Notes: a model not told the origin generated them from the letters alone. Numbered from the stretch's first letter, positions 1 to 6,827 are shown. The stretch: 8,524 bases of DNA from Zymomonas sp. (GCA_027489105.1 JAIYAJ010000250.1:1-8524); one strand, 5' to 3'. Translations and numbers: made by a program.

Positions 1-408
1 ACCGGCGACGATATCCTGCAGGGCGACCTCGGCAGCGACACGCTGGCCGGCGGTGCCGGCATAGACCGGTTGACCGGCGGCAATGACGCCGATCTCTTCG
101 TGTTCGTCGATGCCGACGCGACCCTCGTCGGATCCGCGACAGACAGCGTCACCGACTTCGTCCGCGGTGTCGATCATATCCGGTTGGGCTTCGTCCCCAC
201 CGCCGTGACCGCACTGACTGCCACCGTCTCCCTCGAAGCTGCCCTCGCATCCGCGCTGCAGTCGCTTGCGGTAAGCGGATCGACGGCGGTCGCGACCATC
301 TCCGTGGGCAGCGATCTCTACCTCTTCTATGACGCCGGACCGCTGACCGCACTGGAGGCGATTCGTCTAGAAGGAACCAGCGGCCTCTCGCTCTCGGACT
401 TTGGCTAA
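1..408 (+). CDS. RTX calcium-binding repeat protein, C-terminal part (5' end outside window)
   Basis: The frame is open from the first base of the window to the TAA at 406-408 and gives 135 residues, so this is the tail of a longer gene. The first ~35 residues contain glycine/aspartate nonapeptide repeats of the RTX (haemolysin-type Ca2+-binding) kind, such as GSDTLAGG, AGIDRLTGG and NDADLFVF. They are followed by the usual post-repeat domain, with a TDFVRGVDHIRL stretch (family pattern DFxxGxDxIxL) and a C-terminal end LEGTSGLSLSDFG resembling type I secretion substrates. In this family the repeats fold into a beta-roll when Ca2+ is bound outside the cell, and the C-terminus carries the secretion signal for an ABC/MFP/TolC exporter. 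What the missing N-terminal part does (protease, lipase, adhesin or other) cannot be told. No obvious terminator lies between it and cpaF, 83 bp downstream. Confidence 0.88.
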   Translation, partial: TGDDILQGDLGSDTLAGGAGIDRLTGGNDADLFVFVDADATLVGSATDSVTDFVRGVDHIRLGFVPTAVTALTATVSLEAALASALQSLAVSGSTAVATISVGSDLYLFYDAGPLTALEAIRLEGTSGLSLSDFG

Positions 409-491
409 CCGCAGACGCCTGAAAATTAACCGATTCTGAGGAGTTTTCGCCCTATCTCCCTGACGGGTTGATCGGCCGTGAGGCAGGGTGA

Positions 492-2054
492 ATGAGTGCG
501 TTCGGCAAAAGAGGCGCAATGACGCACGGGGCTAAGCCGGCCTTTGGCGTGGCGCGTCCGATGCACGGCGACGCGCCACCGTCCGGCCTTTCCGGCGGTC
601 TGCAATTCCCGCCAATCGATACGGCTTTCCCCGGAGCGGGGAGCGATCCCTTCGCCGGACTCCCCGGCTTCGACGATCCGATCGCCGCCAGTGCGGACGA
701 AGCCACAGGCAGCCGCCAGATCGACGCCATGGCCCGTCTCGCCATTCGCGAGGCGGCGTCGGGCGACGCCGGGCGCTCGCGGGTAGAAGGCTTCGAGGCG
801 TCGATTCACAAGATCAAGGAGCAGGTGCTTCCCCGCCTGCTCGAGCGCGTCGATCCCGAGGCGGCGGCCTCGCTCAGCAAGGACGAACTCGCCGAGGAGT
901 TCCGCCCGATCATCGGCGAGGTGCTTGCAGAGCTTCGCATCACGCTCAACAGGCGCGAGCAGTTCGCGCTCGAAAAAGTGCTGATCGACGAGTTGCTCGG
1001 TCTGGGGCCGCTCGAAGAGTTGCTCAGCGACCCGCTGATCACCGACATCATGGTCAACGGACCCGACCAGACCTATGTCGAGCGCAAGGGCAAGCTCGAA
1101 CTCGCCAAGGTCAACTTCCGCGACGAGGAGCATCTGTTCCAGATTGCCCAGCGCATCGTGTCCAAGGTCGGCCGCCGGGTCGACCAGACCACCCCGCTGG
1201 CCGACGCGCGCCTGACCGACGGCAGCCGCGTCAACGTCATCGTACCGCCCCTCTCCCTGCGCGGCACCGCGATTTCGATCCGCAAATTCTCGTCGAAGCC
1301 CATCACGCTCGACATGATGGCGCGCAGCGGCTCGATGAGCGAGCGGATGGCGACCATGCTCAAGATCGCCGGCGCGAGCCGCTTCAACGTGGTAATCTCG
1401 GGCGGCACCGGTTCGGGCAAGACGACGATGCTCAACGCCCTGTCGAAGATGATCGACCCGGGCGAACGGGTGATCACGATCGAGGACGCGGCCGAACTCC
1501 GCCTGCAACAGCCGCACTGGCTGCCGCTGGAAACGCGCCCCGCCAATCTCGAAGGCCAGGGCGCGATCTCGATCCGCGACCTCGTCGTCAACGCGCTGCG
1601 CATGCGCCCCGATCGCATCATCCTGGGCGAAATTCGCGGCCCCGAATGTTTCGACATGCTTGCGGCCATGAACACCGGTCATGACGGATCGATGTGTACG
1701 CTCCACTCCAATAGCCCGCGCGAGGCGCTGGCGCGTATGGAGAATATGGTGATGATGTCGGACATCAAGGTCCCGAAGGAAGCCATCTCCAAGCAGATCG
1801 CGGACTCGGTCGACCTGATCGTCCAGGTAAAGCGCCTGCGCGACGGCTCGCGCCGCGTCACCAGCATCACGGAAGTGCTGGGCATGGAAGGTCCGGTGAT
1901 CATCACCCAGGAGCTCTTCAAGTTCGAATATCATGCCGAAGACACCGAAGGTAAGATCATCGGCGAGTTCGTCCCGACCGGCCTGCGCCCCTATACGATC
2001 GAGAAGGCGCGCCAGTTCGGCTTTGATCAGGCGCTGCTGGAATCCTGCCTCTGA
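492..2054 (+). CDS. cpaF: Flp/Tad pilus assembly ATPase CpaF
   Basis: This 520-residue protein belongs to the CpaF/TadA branch of the type II/IV secretion ATPases, cytoplasmic hexamers that power Flp (tight adherence) pilus assembly. Visible motifs are the Walker A GGTGSGKTT (304-312, Lys310), an Asp-box VITIEDAAEL (327-336), the Walker B region RIILGEIRGPE (375-385, Glu380) and a His-box GHDGSMCTLHSNSP (396-409). Residues ~100-260 form the N-terminal ATPase subdomain with DIMVNGPDQTYVERKGK. The first ~95 residues are a low-complexity Gly/Pro/Ala leader seen in sphingomonad CpaF proteins. An in-frame TGA at 489-491 rules out a longer start. ATG 519 (residue 10), preceded by GAGG, is a possible alternative. 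The gene ends 4 bp from a convergent small gene, and no tadB/tadC-type gene follows. Codon use resembles the neighbours. Confidence 0.96.
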   Translation: MSAFGKRGAMTHGAKPAFGVARPMHGDAPPSGLSGGLQFPPIDTAFPGAGSDPFAGLPGFDDPIAASADEATGSRQIDAMARLAIREAASGDAGRSRVEGFEASIHKIKEQVLPRLLERVDPEAAASLSKDELAEEFRPIIGEVLAELRITLNRREQFALEKVLIDELLGLGPLEELLSDPLITDIMVNGPDQTYVERKGKLELAKVNFRDEEHLFQIAQRIVSKVGRRVDQTTPLADARLTDGSRVNVIVPPLSLRGTAISIRKFSSKPITLDMMARSGSMSERMATMLKIAGASRFNVVISGGTGSGKTTMLNALSKMIDPGERVITIEDAAELRLQQPHWLPLETRPANLEGQGAISIRDLVVNALRMRPDRIILGEIRGPECFDMLAAMNTGHDGSMCTLHSNSPREALARMENMVMMSDIKVPKEAISKQIADSVDLIVQVKRLRDGSRRVTSITEVLGMEGPVIITQELFKFEYHAEDTEGKIIGEFVPTGLRPYTIEKARQFGFDQALLESCL

Positions 2055-2058
2055 AGCG

Positions 2059-2259
2059 TCATTCGCCGCGCAACCACCAGGCCGCGAACACCGCCGCCAG
2101 CAACAACGACAGCACCGCAATCAGCGACCAGGGCATCCAGGCGATTCGCCCGCGCTCGCGATTCACCTCCCTCCGGCGATGATTTCGCCAGTCTGCCGCG
2201 ATGGATAGCACTGCCAGCGCGGCGAAGCACAATGTCGGCCATGCGTAATCCGATTGCAC
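2059..2259 (-). CDS. small two-helix membrane protein, function unknown
   Basis: This 66-residue frame starts with GTG at 2259 and ends in TGA at 2059-2061. I do not recognise a named family. It has a hydrophobic helix at about residues 7-22 (WPTLCFAALAVLSIAA), a strongly basic loop at 23-40 (eight Arg/His residues) and a second helix at 42-63 rich in Trp, Leu and Ala, ending WWLRGE. By the positive-inside rule the loop is cytoplasmic and both ends face the periplasm. I prefer this frame to the overlapping 83-residue frame on the same strand because only this one gives a sensible membrane topology. A GGAG lies about 11 nt upstream of the GTG. It converges with cpaF with a 4-bp gap and diverges from the exported methyltransferase-like gene. 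Whether it works with CpaF is unknown. Confidence 0.68.
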   Translation of the reverse strand: MQSDYAWPTLCFAALAVLSIAADWRNHRRREVNRERGRIAWMPWSLIAVLSLLLAAVFAAWWLRGE

Positions 2260-2279
2260 CTTGTTGAGGCTCCGTCATG

Positions 2280-2297
2280 ATGGATCGTCAAATCCAT
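2280..2297. promoter_or_regulatory. inverted repeat in the divergent 2259/2316 gap (possible operator)
   Basis: ATGGAT-N6-ATCCAT lies between the divergent small membrane-protein gene and the methyltransferase-like gene, just upstream of the GGGAG ribosome-binding site. Arms of 6 bp can occur by chance, and no clear -35/-10 pair was found around it, so the regulatory reading is inference. Confidence 0.2.
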
Positions 2298-2315
2298 ATC
2301 GGGAGTATGATGCCC

Positions 2316-3116
2316 ATGCGCTACTCGCTTCTTGTCGCCCTCGGCCTTTCGCTCGCGGCACCGTCCCTGGCTCTCGCCGCTCCCACCCCTTCGCCGGAAT
2401 TGGCCAAGGCGTTGTCCGACAGCCGTCGCAGCGAGACGAATCGCGCGCGCGACGCCTATCGCCACCCAGCGGAAACACTGACCTTCTTCGAGGTCGCACC
2501 GGGCCAGACCGTGGTCGAATTTTATCCCGGCGGTGGCTGGTATACCGAGATCCTCGCCCCGATGCTCAAGGGCAATGGCCGCTATGTCGCGGTGCCCCCG
2601 GCATCCGAACGCGGTCTCAACGCCGCCAAGGCAATGTTCGAGCGCAACAAGGACTGGTTCGGTACCGTCGAGATCGCACCGTTCAGCCCGACCGAGCCGT
2701 CGACCTTCCCGGCTGGCACGGCGGATCGTGTGCTCACCTTTCGCAACGTCCACAATCTGATCATGGCGGGCGATGCTACGGCAGCCAAAGCCTTTGCCGA
2801 CTTCTATGCCGCGCTGAAGCCCGGCGGCATATTGGGGGTCGTCGACCACCGGCTCCCCGAGGAGATGGATTCGGCAAAAGAGAAGGAGAGCGGCTATCTC
2901 AAGCGCTCGACCATCATTCGCCTGGCCACGGCAGCCGGGTTCAAGCTTGCAGGCGAATCGCCGGTGAACGCCAATCCCAAGGACACGCATGACTGGCCGA
3001 AGGGGGTGTGGACGCTGCCGCCGACCTACAGCCTCGGCGATGTCGACCGGGCAAAATATCAGGCGATCGGCGAGAGCGATCGTCTGACTCTGAAATTCGT
3101 CAAACCCGCCAAATGA
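2316..3116 (+). CDS. exported methyltransferase-like protein (COG4798-type, class I SAM fold)
   Basis: This is a 266-residue protein from ATG 2316. The start could also be 2310 (GGGAG at 2301-2305 fits both), and the frame stays open to 2277. From 2316 the N-terminus is a classic signal peptide: Met-Arg, a hydrophobic core, and cleavage after ALA near residue 21. The mature part carries a class I methyltransferase pattern: a motif I-like VVEFYPGGGWYTEIL (66-80), a RNVHNL segment (143-148) and ALKPGGILGVVDHR (166-179). It resembles the predicted methyltransferases of COG4798, whose members have the same SDSRRSETNRARDAYRHP entry and PGGGWYTE signature. Substrate and activity are unknown. Export is odd for a SAM-dependent enzyme because SAM is made in the cytoplasm. 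The gene converges with phaR across a hairpin at 3124-3151. Confidence 0.86.
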   Translation: MRYSLLVALGLSLAAPSLALAAPTPSPELAKALSDSRRSETNRARDAYRHPAETLTFFEVAPGQTVVEFYPGGGWYTEILAPMLKGNGRYVAVPPASERGLNAAKAMFERNKDWFGTVEIAPFSPTEPSTFPAGTADRVLTFRNVHNLIMAGDATAAKAFADFYAALKPGGILGVVDHRLPEEMDSAKEKESGYLKRSTIIRLATAAGFKLAGESPVNANPKDTHDWPKGVWTLPPTYSLGDVDRAKYQAIGESDRLTLKFVKPAK

Positions 3117-3123
3117 CGGGAGG

Positions 3124-3151
3124 AGCCGTCGCCGGATCACCGGCGGCGGCT
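3124..3151. terminator. stem-loop between convergent methyltransferase-like gene and phaR
   Basis: A 12-bp stem (3124-3135 with 3140-3151, one G-T wobble) closes a 4-base loop, ATCA. It lies 7 bp after the methyltransferase-like stop codon and 28 bp after the phaR stop on the other strand. There is no T-tract on either side, so it may be a bidirectional or Rho-assisted end signal, or an RNA 3'-end stabiliser. Confidence 0.55.
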
Positions 3152-3179
3152 ATCGCTGCATGGCTCTGCCCTGTCGCGC

Positions 3180-3740
3180 TTATTTCAGCTTGTTGATCTG
3201 TTCCTGCATGGCGGCAAGCTGCGCCTTCAGCGCTTCGACCTCGTTGCGCGGCGGGGTTTCGGCGGCCGGCTCTTCCTTGGCGGCTGCGCCGGCACGCGGC
3301 GGCTTGAAAGCACTTGCGGCAGCTTCGAGCATGTCCATGTTGCGCTTCGCGATCTCCGCGAAGGGACCGCCCGCAAACGCGCCTTCCATGGCCTGACGGA
3401 ATTGCGTCTGGTTGCGGCGGAAAGCATCCATCGACGCTTCCAGATATTGCGGCACCATCGACTGCATCGAATCGCCGTAAAGCGAGATCAGCTGCCGAAG
3501 GAAGCTGACCGGCAGCATCGTCTGCCCGCGATTCTCCTCCTCCATGATGATCTGCGTGAGGACATTATGGGTGATGTCCTCTTCCGACTTGGCGTCGATC
3601 ACCTTGAAGTCGCGGCCCTCGCGCGTCATCGTCGCGAGATGGTCGAGGGTGATGTAACTCGAAGTTTCGGTGTTGTAGAGCCGACGATTGGCGTATTTCT
3701 TGATGATGACCGTGCCCGAGCCGTCCGATGATTTCGCCAT
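3180..3740 (-). CDS. phaR: polyhydroxyalkanoate synthesis repressor PhaR
   Basis: This 186-residue protein starts at ATG 3740, preceded by a purine-rich GGCGGGG about 4 nt upstream. The frame is open to 3836, but that extension is Arg/Gly-rich and unlike the family. Residues 11-70 match the PhaR N-terminal DNA-binding domain (IIKKYANRRLYNTETSSYITL, with KVIDAKSEEDITHNVLTQII). Residues 72-120 match the PHB-accumulation regulator domain (MLPVSFLRQLISLYGDSMQ, VPQYLEASMDAF). An Ala/Pro-rich linker (about 144-165) leads to a heptad-like C-terminus (166-186). In characterised bacteria PhaR binds both PHA and promoter DNA: it represses phasin genes and itself, and is released when it moves onto polymer. 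Its divergent neighbour is a PhaC-like hydrolase, followed by a thiolase, which supports a PHA role. Confidence 0.95.
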   Translation of the reverse strand: MAKSSDGSGTVIIKKYANRRLYNTETSSYITLDHLATMTREGRDFKVIDAKSEEDITHNVLTQIIMEEENRGQTMLPVSFLRQLISLYGDSMQSMVPQYLEASMDAFRRNQTQFRQAMEGAFAGGPFAEIAKRNMDMLEAAASAFKPPRAGAAAKEEPAAETPPRNEVEALKAQLAAMQEQINKLK

Positions 3741-4827
3741 GATACCCCGCCTGCCCAACAGTTCTGGCGGAAGCATAGCACCAAATCTTTCCGCGCCGCA
3801 ACACAGGCCGCGCCCCCTGCCCCTGTTCCTTGACATGCTGCGCAGCGAAACCGGCGCCGACCCGAGCCGGATGAAGGCTGCCCTTGCGGGATTGCGCAGC
3901 TACCAGTCCGCTCCGCGCACGCCGCGTGAGCCGGCGCTCTCGACCGTCGAACAGATCGGCCGCGTCCGGATTCACGGCTATGCCGAAGCCGGACGGCCGG
4001 TGCTGTTCGTACCGTCGCTGATCAACGGCTGCGAGATCCTTGATCTCAGTATCGAAAATTCGATGATGCGCGGACTTGCAGCAAACGGCCTGCAGCCCTT
4101 TCTGCTCGACTGGGGCACACCCGGCCCGGAAGAAGCCGATCTCGACATCGCTGGCCATGTCGAACGCTATCTGCTGCCGACGCTTGATCTGCTCGGGCCC
4201 GACACCGTGCTGGCCGGCTATTGCCTCGGCGGGACGATGAGCATCGCAGCCGCCGCACTGACCGCCCCCCATGCGCTTCTGCTGATCGCAGCACCCTGGG
4301 ATTTTTCCGGTTTTTCTTCGCAGACGCGAAACGATCTGTTGCAACTGTGGGAGGGCGCAGCATCGGCAGCGGAACAGCTGGGCCTCCTTCCTGCGGAAAT
4401 CCTCCAGCAGATTTTCTGGCGGATCGACCCGGTAAGGACGATTGCGAAGTTCGAGCAATTCTCCACCAAGGATCCGGCAAGCGCCGAAGGCCGGAATTAT
4501 GTCGCCGTAGAGGATTGGGCCAATGACGGCCCCCCGATGACCTTTGCTGCGGGCCGTCAGCTCATGACATCCCTCATGGTCGAGAATTGCAGCGGACGAG
4601 GCGACTGGACCGTGGCCGGACAGACGATCACGCCGGACAGCCTGCGCATGCCTGTGCTGAACATCGTATCGACGATCGACCGGATCACCCCTGAGGCAAC
4701 CGCCCTGCCTCATGGTGAGCGCCTCTCGCTCGCTGAGGGCCATGTCGGCATGGTCGTAGGTCGCAAAGCGCCGGGATCACTGTGGCACCATATCGCCCAA
4801 TGGGTTTCGCAGCTGCAAAACTCCTGA
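3739..4827 (+). CDS. PhaC-like alpha/beta hydrolase (PHA synthase/acyltransferase family)
   Basis: From ATG 3739 the product is 362 residues. The frame is open from 3688, and the next ATG is 3835. It has the PHA synthase lipase-like box GYCLGG with Cys162 as nucleophile, an aspartate in VSTIDRITP (Asp314), a histidine in EGHVGMVVG (His335), and EDWANDG (258-264). The Cys in place of the usual Ser, together with the spaced Asp and His, points to the PhaC/acyltransferase branch rather than an ordinary esterase. Its length is near that of class III PhaC (~355 residues) and well short of class I enzymes, but no phaE-like gene is nearby. Ribosome-binding signals are poor for both candidate starts. 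I favour the longer start because it keeps the RPRPLPLFLDML segment, which looks like folded protein. It could be a short PHA synthase, a depolymerase-like enzyme or another thioester transferase. Confidence 0.87.
   Translation: MIPRLPNSSGGSIAPNLSAPQHRPRPLPLFLDMLRSETGADPSRMKAALAGLRSYQSAPRTPREPALSTVEQIGRVRIHGYAEAGRPVLFVPSLINGCEILDLSIENSMMRGLAANGLQPFLLDWGTPGPEEADLDIAGHVERYLLPTLDLLGPDTVLAGYCLGGTMSIAAAALTAPHALLLIAAPWDFSGFSSQTRNDLLQLWEGAASAAEQLGLLPAEILQQIFWRIDPVRTIAKFEQFSTKDPASAEGRNYVAVEDWANDGPPMTFAAGRQLMTSLMVENCSGRGDWTVAGQTITPDSLRMPVLNIVSTIDRITPEATALPHGERLSLAEGHVGMVVGRKAPGSLWHHIAQWVSQLQNS
3772..3801 (-). promoter_or_regulatory. candidate phaR promoter
   Basis: Reading the minus strand, TTGCGG (3796-3801) and TATGCT (3772-3777) are separated by 18 bp and lie about 31 bp before the phaR start codon. 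The match to -35/-10 consensus is modest (3/6 and 4/6), so this is a weak prediction. It would sit inside the 5' part of the divergent hydrolase frame if that gene starts at 3739. Confidence 0.3.
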
Positions 4828-4917
4828 TAGTCGACTGACGATCATAATCCCGCGTGAGTCGATCATATCGGGCCTGTAGAGCCCTTCGCACGCGCGGCAG
4901 ACAGCAGGAGCTCGACC

Positions 4918-6090
4918 ATGACCGATATCGTGATAACCGGGGCCAAGCGGACCCCCGTCGGCAGCTTCCTCGGCTCTTTCGCGGCGACGCCCGCACATGA
5001 GCTGGGCCGGATCGCGATCGAAGCTGCGCTGGCGCAGGCCGGGGTCGCCGCCACCGATGTCGACGAAGTCGTGTTCGGTCAGGTGTTGACGACGGGCCAG
5101 GGCCAGAATCCCGCCCGGCAGGCCGCCATCAACGCCGGCATCCCCAAGGAGGCGACTGCTTTCGGCATCAACCAGGTGTGCGGCTCCGGCCTGCGCGCGG
5201 TCGCCCTCGCGGCGCAGTCGATCCGCTGCGGCGATGCCAAGATTGTCGTCGCGGGCGGCCAGGAGAATATGTCGCTCTCGCCCCATGCCCAGCACATGCG
5301 CAACGGCGCGAAGATGGGCAACGCTACCCTCGTCGACACGATGATCGTCGATGGCCTGACCGACGTCTTCAACGGCTATCATATGGGGATCACGGCAGAA
5401 AATCTGGCCGAGAAATATCAGATCGGCCGTGAGGAGCAGGACAGCTTCGCGGTGGCCAGCCAGAACAAGGCCGAAGCCGCGCGCGCCGCGGGCCGCTTCA
5501 CCGACGAAATCGTGCCGGTGACGGTCAAGACCCGCAAGGGCGAGACCGTCGTCGACCAGGACGAATATATCCGCGCAGGCGCGACGCTGGATGCGATGGC
5601 CAGCCTGAAGCCGGCCTTCAAGAAGGACGGCACGGTCACGGCCGCCAATGCCAGCGGGATCAACGACGGCGCCGCTGCGCTCGTTCTGATGACCGCAGAC
5701 GAGGCAGCGAAGCGCGGCGCCCCGGTGCTCGGCAAGATCGCCAGCTGGGCCACCTGCGGGGTCGATCCCTCGATTATGGGCATCGGCCCGGCTCCGGCGA
5801 GCACGCTGGCGCTGCAGAAGGCGGGCTGGTCGATCGGCGACCTCGACCTGATCGAAGCGAACGAAGCCTTTGCCGCGCAGGCGCTGGCGGTCGGCAAGGA
5901 GCTCGGCTGGAACCCGGACATCGTCAACGTCAATGGCGGCGCTATCGCGATCGGCCATCCGATCGGCGCATCGGGCGCGCGCGTCCTCACCACGCTGCTC
6001 TACGAGATGTCGAAGCGCGATGCGCGCAAGGGCCTGGTGACCCTGTGCATCGGCGGCGGCATGGGCATCGCCATGTGCATCGAGCGCTGA
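4918..6090 (+). CDS. phaA: acetyl-CoA C-acetyltransferase (beta-ketothiolase)
   Basis: This is a full-length 390-residue thiolase with all catalytic landmarks: nucleophile Cys88 in [11 protein letters not shown], His347 in [15 protein letters not shown], and the general base Cys377 in [13 protein letters not shown]-type and NEAFAAQ motifs are also present (QENMSL 115-120, NEAFAAQ 315-321). The length is that of biosynthetic thiolases (390-394 residues). It condenses two acetyl-CoA to acetoacetyl-CoA in the cytoplasm, the first step of PHB synthesis, and also runs in reverse. The start is well set: AGGAG at 4906-4910 sits 7 nt before ATG. It lies 90 bp after the PhaC-like gene on the same strand with no terminator seen between them, so co-transcription is plausible, although a CATAAT at 4843-4848 could be a -10. 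No phaB reductase follows, and atoB would be an equally fair name. Confidence 0.95.
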   Translation: MTDIVITGAKRTPVGSFLGSFAATPAHELGRIAIEAALAQAGVAATDVDEVVFGQVLTTGQGQNPARQAAINAGIPKEATAFGINQVCGSGLRAVALAAQSIRCGDAKIVVAGGQENMSLSPHAQHMRNGAKMGNATLVDTMIVDGLTDVFNGYHMGITAENLAEKYQIGREEQDSFAVASQNKAEAARAAGRFTDEIVPVTVKTRKGETVVDQDEYIRAGATLDAMASLKPAFKKDGTVTAANASGINDGAAALVLMTADEAAKRGAPVLGKIASWATCGVDPSIMGIGPAPASTLALQKAGWSIGDLDLIEANEAFAAQALAVGKELGWNPDIVNVNGGAIAIGHPIGASGARVLTTLLYEMSKRDARKGLVTLCIGGGMGIAMCIER

Positions 6091-6113
6091 CGACAGCCGC
6101 CTGACCTGGGGAT

Positions 6114-6141
6114 CGGCGGGCGCCAAACCGGTTGCCCGCCG
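6114..6141 (+). terminator. stem-loop downstream of the thiolase gene
   Basis: An 8-bp perfect GC-rich stem (CGGCGGGC at 6114-6121 with GCCCGCCG at 6134-6141) encloses a 12-base loop, beginning 23 bp after the thiolase stop. It is followed by CCATCATTTACC, which is only slightly T-rich. It is a plausible terminator isolating the thiolase from the PilZ gene. Confidence 0.55.
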
Positions 6142-6210
6142 CCCATCATTTACCCCTCCTCAACCTCTGTGCGCTTTAATCGACCCAACTGGCAGTTTTG
6201 AGGATCGATC

Positions 6211-6600
6211 ATGGGCGACATGGCCGGGGAAACCCCCGCACCGGCGGGCAAGCGCACGCGCAAGCGCGACAGCCTGTTGCTGATGGCGTCGATGCGGGCG
6301 GCCGGCGACTATGCGCGCCAGACCCAGCCCATTCGGATCCGCAACCTCTCCCCTACCGGGCTGATGGCAGACTCCGAGCTCGACTATGATCAGGGCGCGA
6401 TCGTCGAAGTCGAGATTCGGGGCGTGGGAACCGTCGGCGGCGAGATCGTGTGGGTTCGGGAAGGCCGGATGGGGATCACGTTCAACGCGGTGATCGACCC
6501 GAAACTGGCCCGGCGGCAGGTCGTCAACGGCAGCGACGAAAATTTGCGCAAGCTCGTCGACCTTGGCCGCGTCCGCAGGCCTGGATTGAGGATCGACTGA
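6211..6600 (+). CDS. PilZ-domain protein, probable c-di-GMP receptor
   Basis: This 129-residue protein is essentially a single PilZ domain with short tails. The two c-di-GMP-binding elements are visible: an RxxxR pattern in RTRKR (15-19), and a [D/N]xSxxG element in RNLSPTGLMAD (43-53, with Asn44, Ser46 and Gly49). Beta-strands follow (GAIVEVEIRGVGTVGGEIVWV, broken here as GAIVEVEIRG at 62-71 then GGEIVWV at 76-82). Stand-alone PilZ proteins bind the second messenger c-di-GMP and pass the signal to a partner controlling motility, exopolysaccharide or pili. The partner is not evident. GAGGA at 6200-6204, 6 nt before ATG, supports the start. The stop codon lies in the loop of a 9-bp hairpin. 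The gene converges with a small ydcH-like gene. Cytoplasmic; no signal peptide. Confidence 0.88.
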   Translation: MGDMAGETPAPAGKRTRKRDSLLLMASMRAAGDYARQTQPIRIRNLSPTGLMADSELDYDQGAIVEVEIRGVGTVGGEIVWVREGRMGITFNAVIDPKLARRQVVNGSDENLRKLVDLGRVRRPGLRID

Positions 6601-6610
6601 CCCTCAATCC
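6583..6610. terminator. 9-bp hairpin spanning the PilZ-gene stop codon, shared with the convergent gene
   Basis: GGATTGAGG (6583-6591) pairs perfectly with CCTCAATCC (6602-6610) around a 10-base loop that contains the TGA stop at 6598-6600. It sits 9 bp beyond the stop of the convergent ydcH-like gene. No T-run follows on either strand, so a classical intrinsic terminator is not shown. A bidirectional end signal for the two convergent genes is the likely role. Confidence 0.5.
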
Positions 6611-6619
6611 TCCTGCGCA

Positions 6620-6775
6620 TCAAAGGCGGGCGAGAGCCTCTTTGATCTTCAGTTTCTGCTTTTTCAGTTCGTTGATCAGCATCATGTCGGGAGAAGGCCG
6701 GCGGCTTTCCGCCGCGATCCTGGCCTCGATGCCTGCATGCTTCGCCAACATGGCGGACGAATGGGTAGTCGACAT
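6620..6775 (-). CDS. YdcH/DUF465 family small protein (51 residues)
   Basis: This is a short gene that a length cut-off would miss. ATG 6775 is preceded by AAAGGAG, 9 nt upstream, and the stop is TGA at 6620-6622. The protein begins MSTTHSSAMLAKHAGIEARI, continues AAESRRPSPDMM, and ends ELKKQKLKIKEALARL. The pattern is a first helix with KHAxLExxI, a Pro-containing turn, then a helix with LKKxKLxxKExxxxL. That is the DUF465 (YdcH/SlyX-like) helical hairpin. Function in the family is unknown. A second, longer family member lies divergently at 6996-7193, and the two share the basic KKxKLxIK second helix. The 220 bp between them should hold both promoters. Cytoplasmic; no signal peptide. Confidence 0.85.
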   Translation of the reverse strand: MSTTHSSAMLAKHAGIEARIAAESRRPSPDMMLINELKKQKLKIKEALARL

Positions 6776-6827
6776 AGACAGCGTCTCCTTTCACCTCGTC
6801 TTGGGCCGACCAATAAATCACGATTCG

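Noticed and set aside
426..440. TTAACCGATTC near the cpaF upstream region as a CtrA-type site
   Set aside because: Only one half (TTAA) matches the TTAA-N7-TTAA consensus; the second half reads TGAG.
426..2120. Long open frame (564 codons) on the minus strand opposite cpaF
   Set aside because: It is antisense to a gene with clear motifs and is rich in His/Arg/Asp, typical of a high-GC shadow frame. No domain was recognised.
2163..3140. 325-codon minus-strand frame opposite the exported methyltransferase-like gene
   Set aside because: No motif was seen, and the opposite strand has a signal peptide and a recognisable family pattern.
3830..3835. Perfect TTGACA on the plus strand as a -35 element
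   Set aside because: No -10-like sequence lies 16-18 bp downstream, and it overlaps the hydrolase coding region.
3565..4743. Long open frame on the minus strand opposite the PhaC-like gene and overlapping phaR
   Set aside because: Composition is that of a shadow frame, and it conflicts with two well-supported genes.
168..4870. 12-bp GTCGATCATATC occurring near 168 and again near 4858
   Set aside because: About two such matches are expected by chance in a window of this size, and one copy is inside the RTX coding sequence.
4777..6126. Long open frame (449 codons) on the minus strand opposite the thiolase
   Set aside because: It is a shadow of a well-conserved thiolase, with biased Arg/Ala/Asp composition and no motif.
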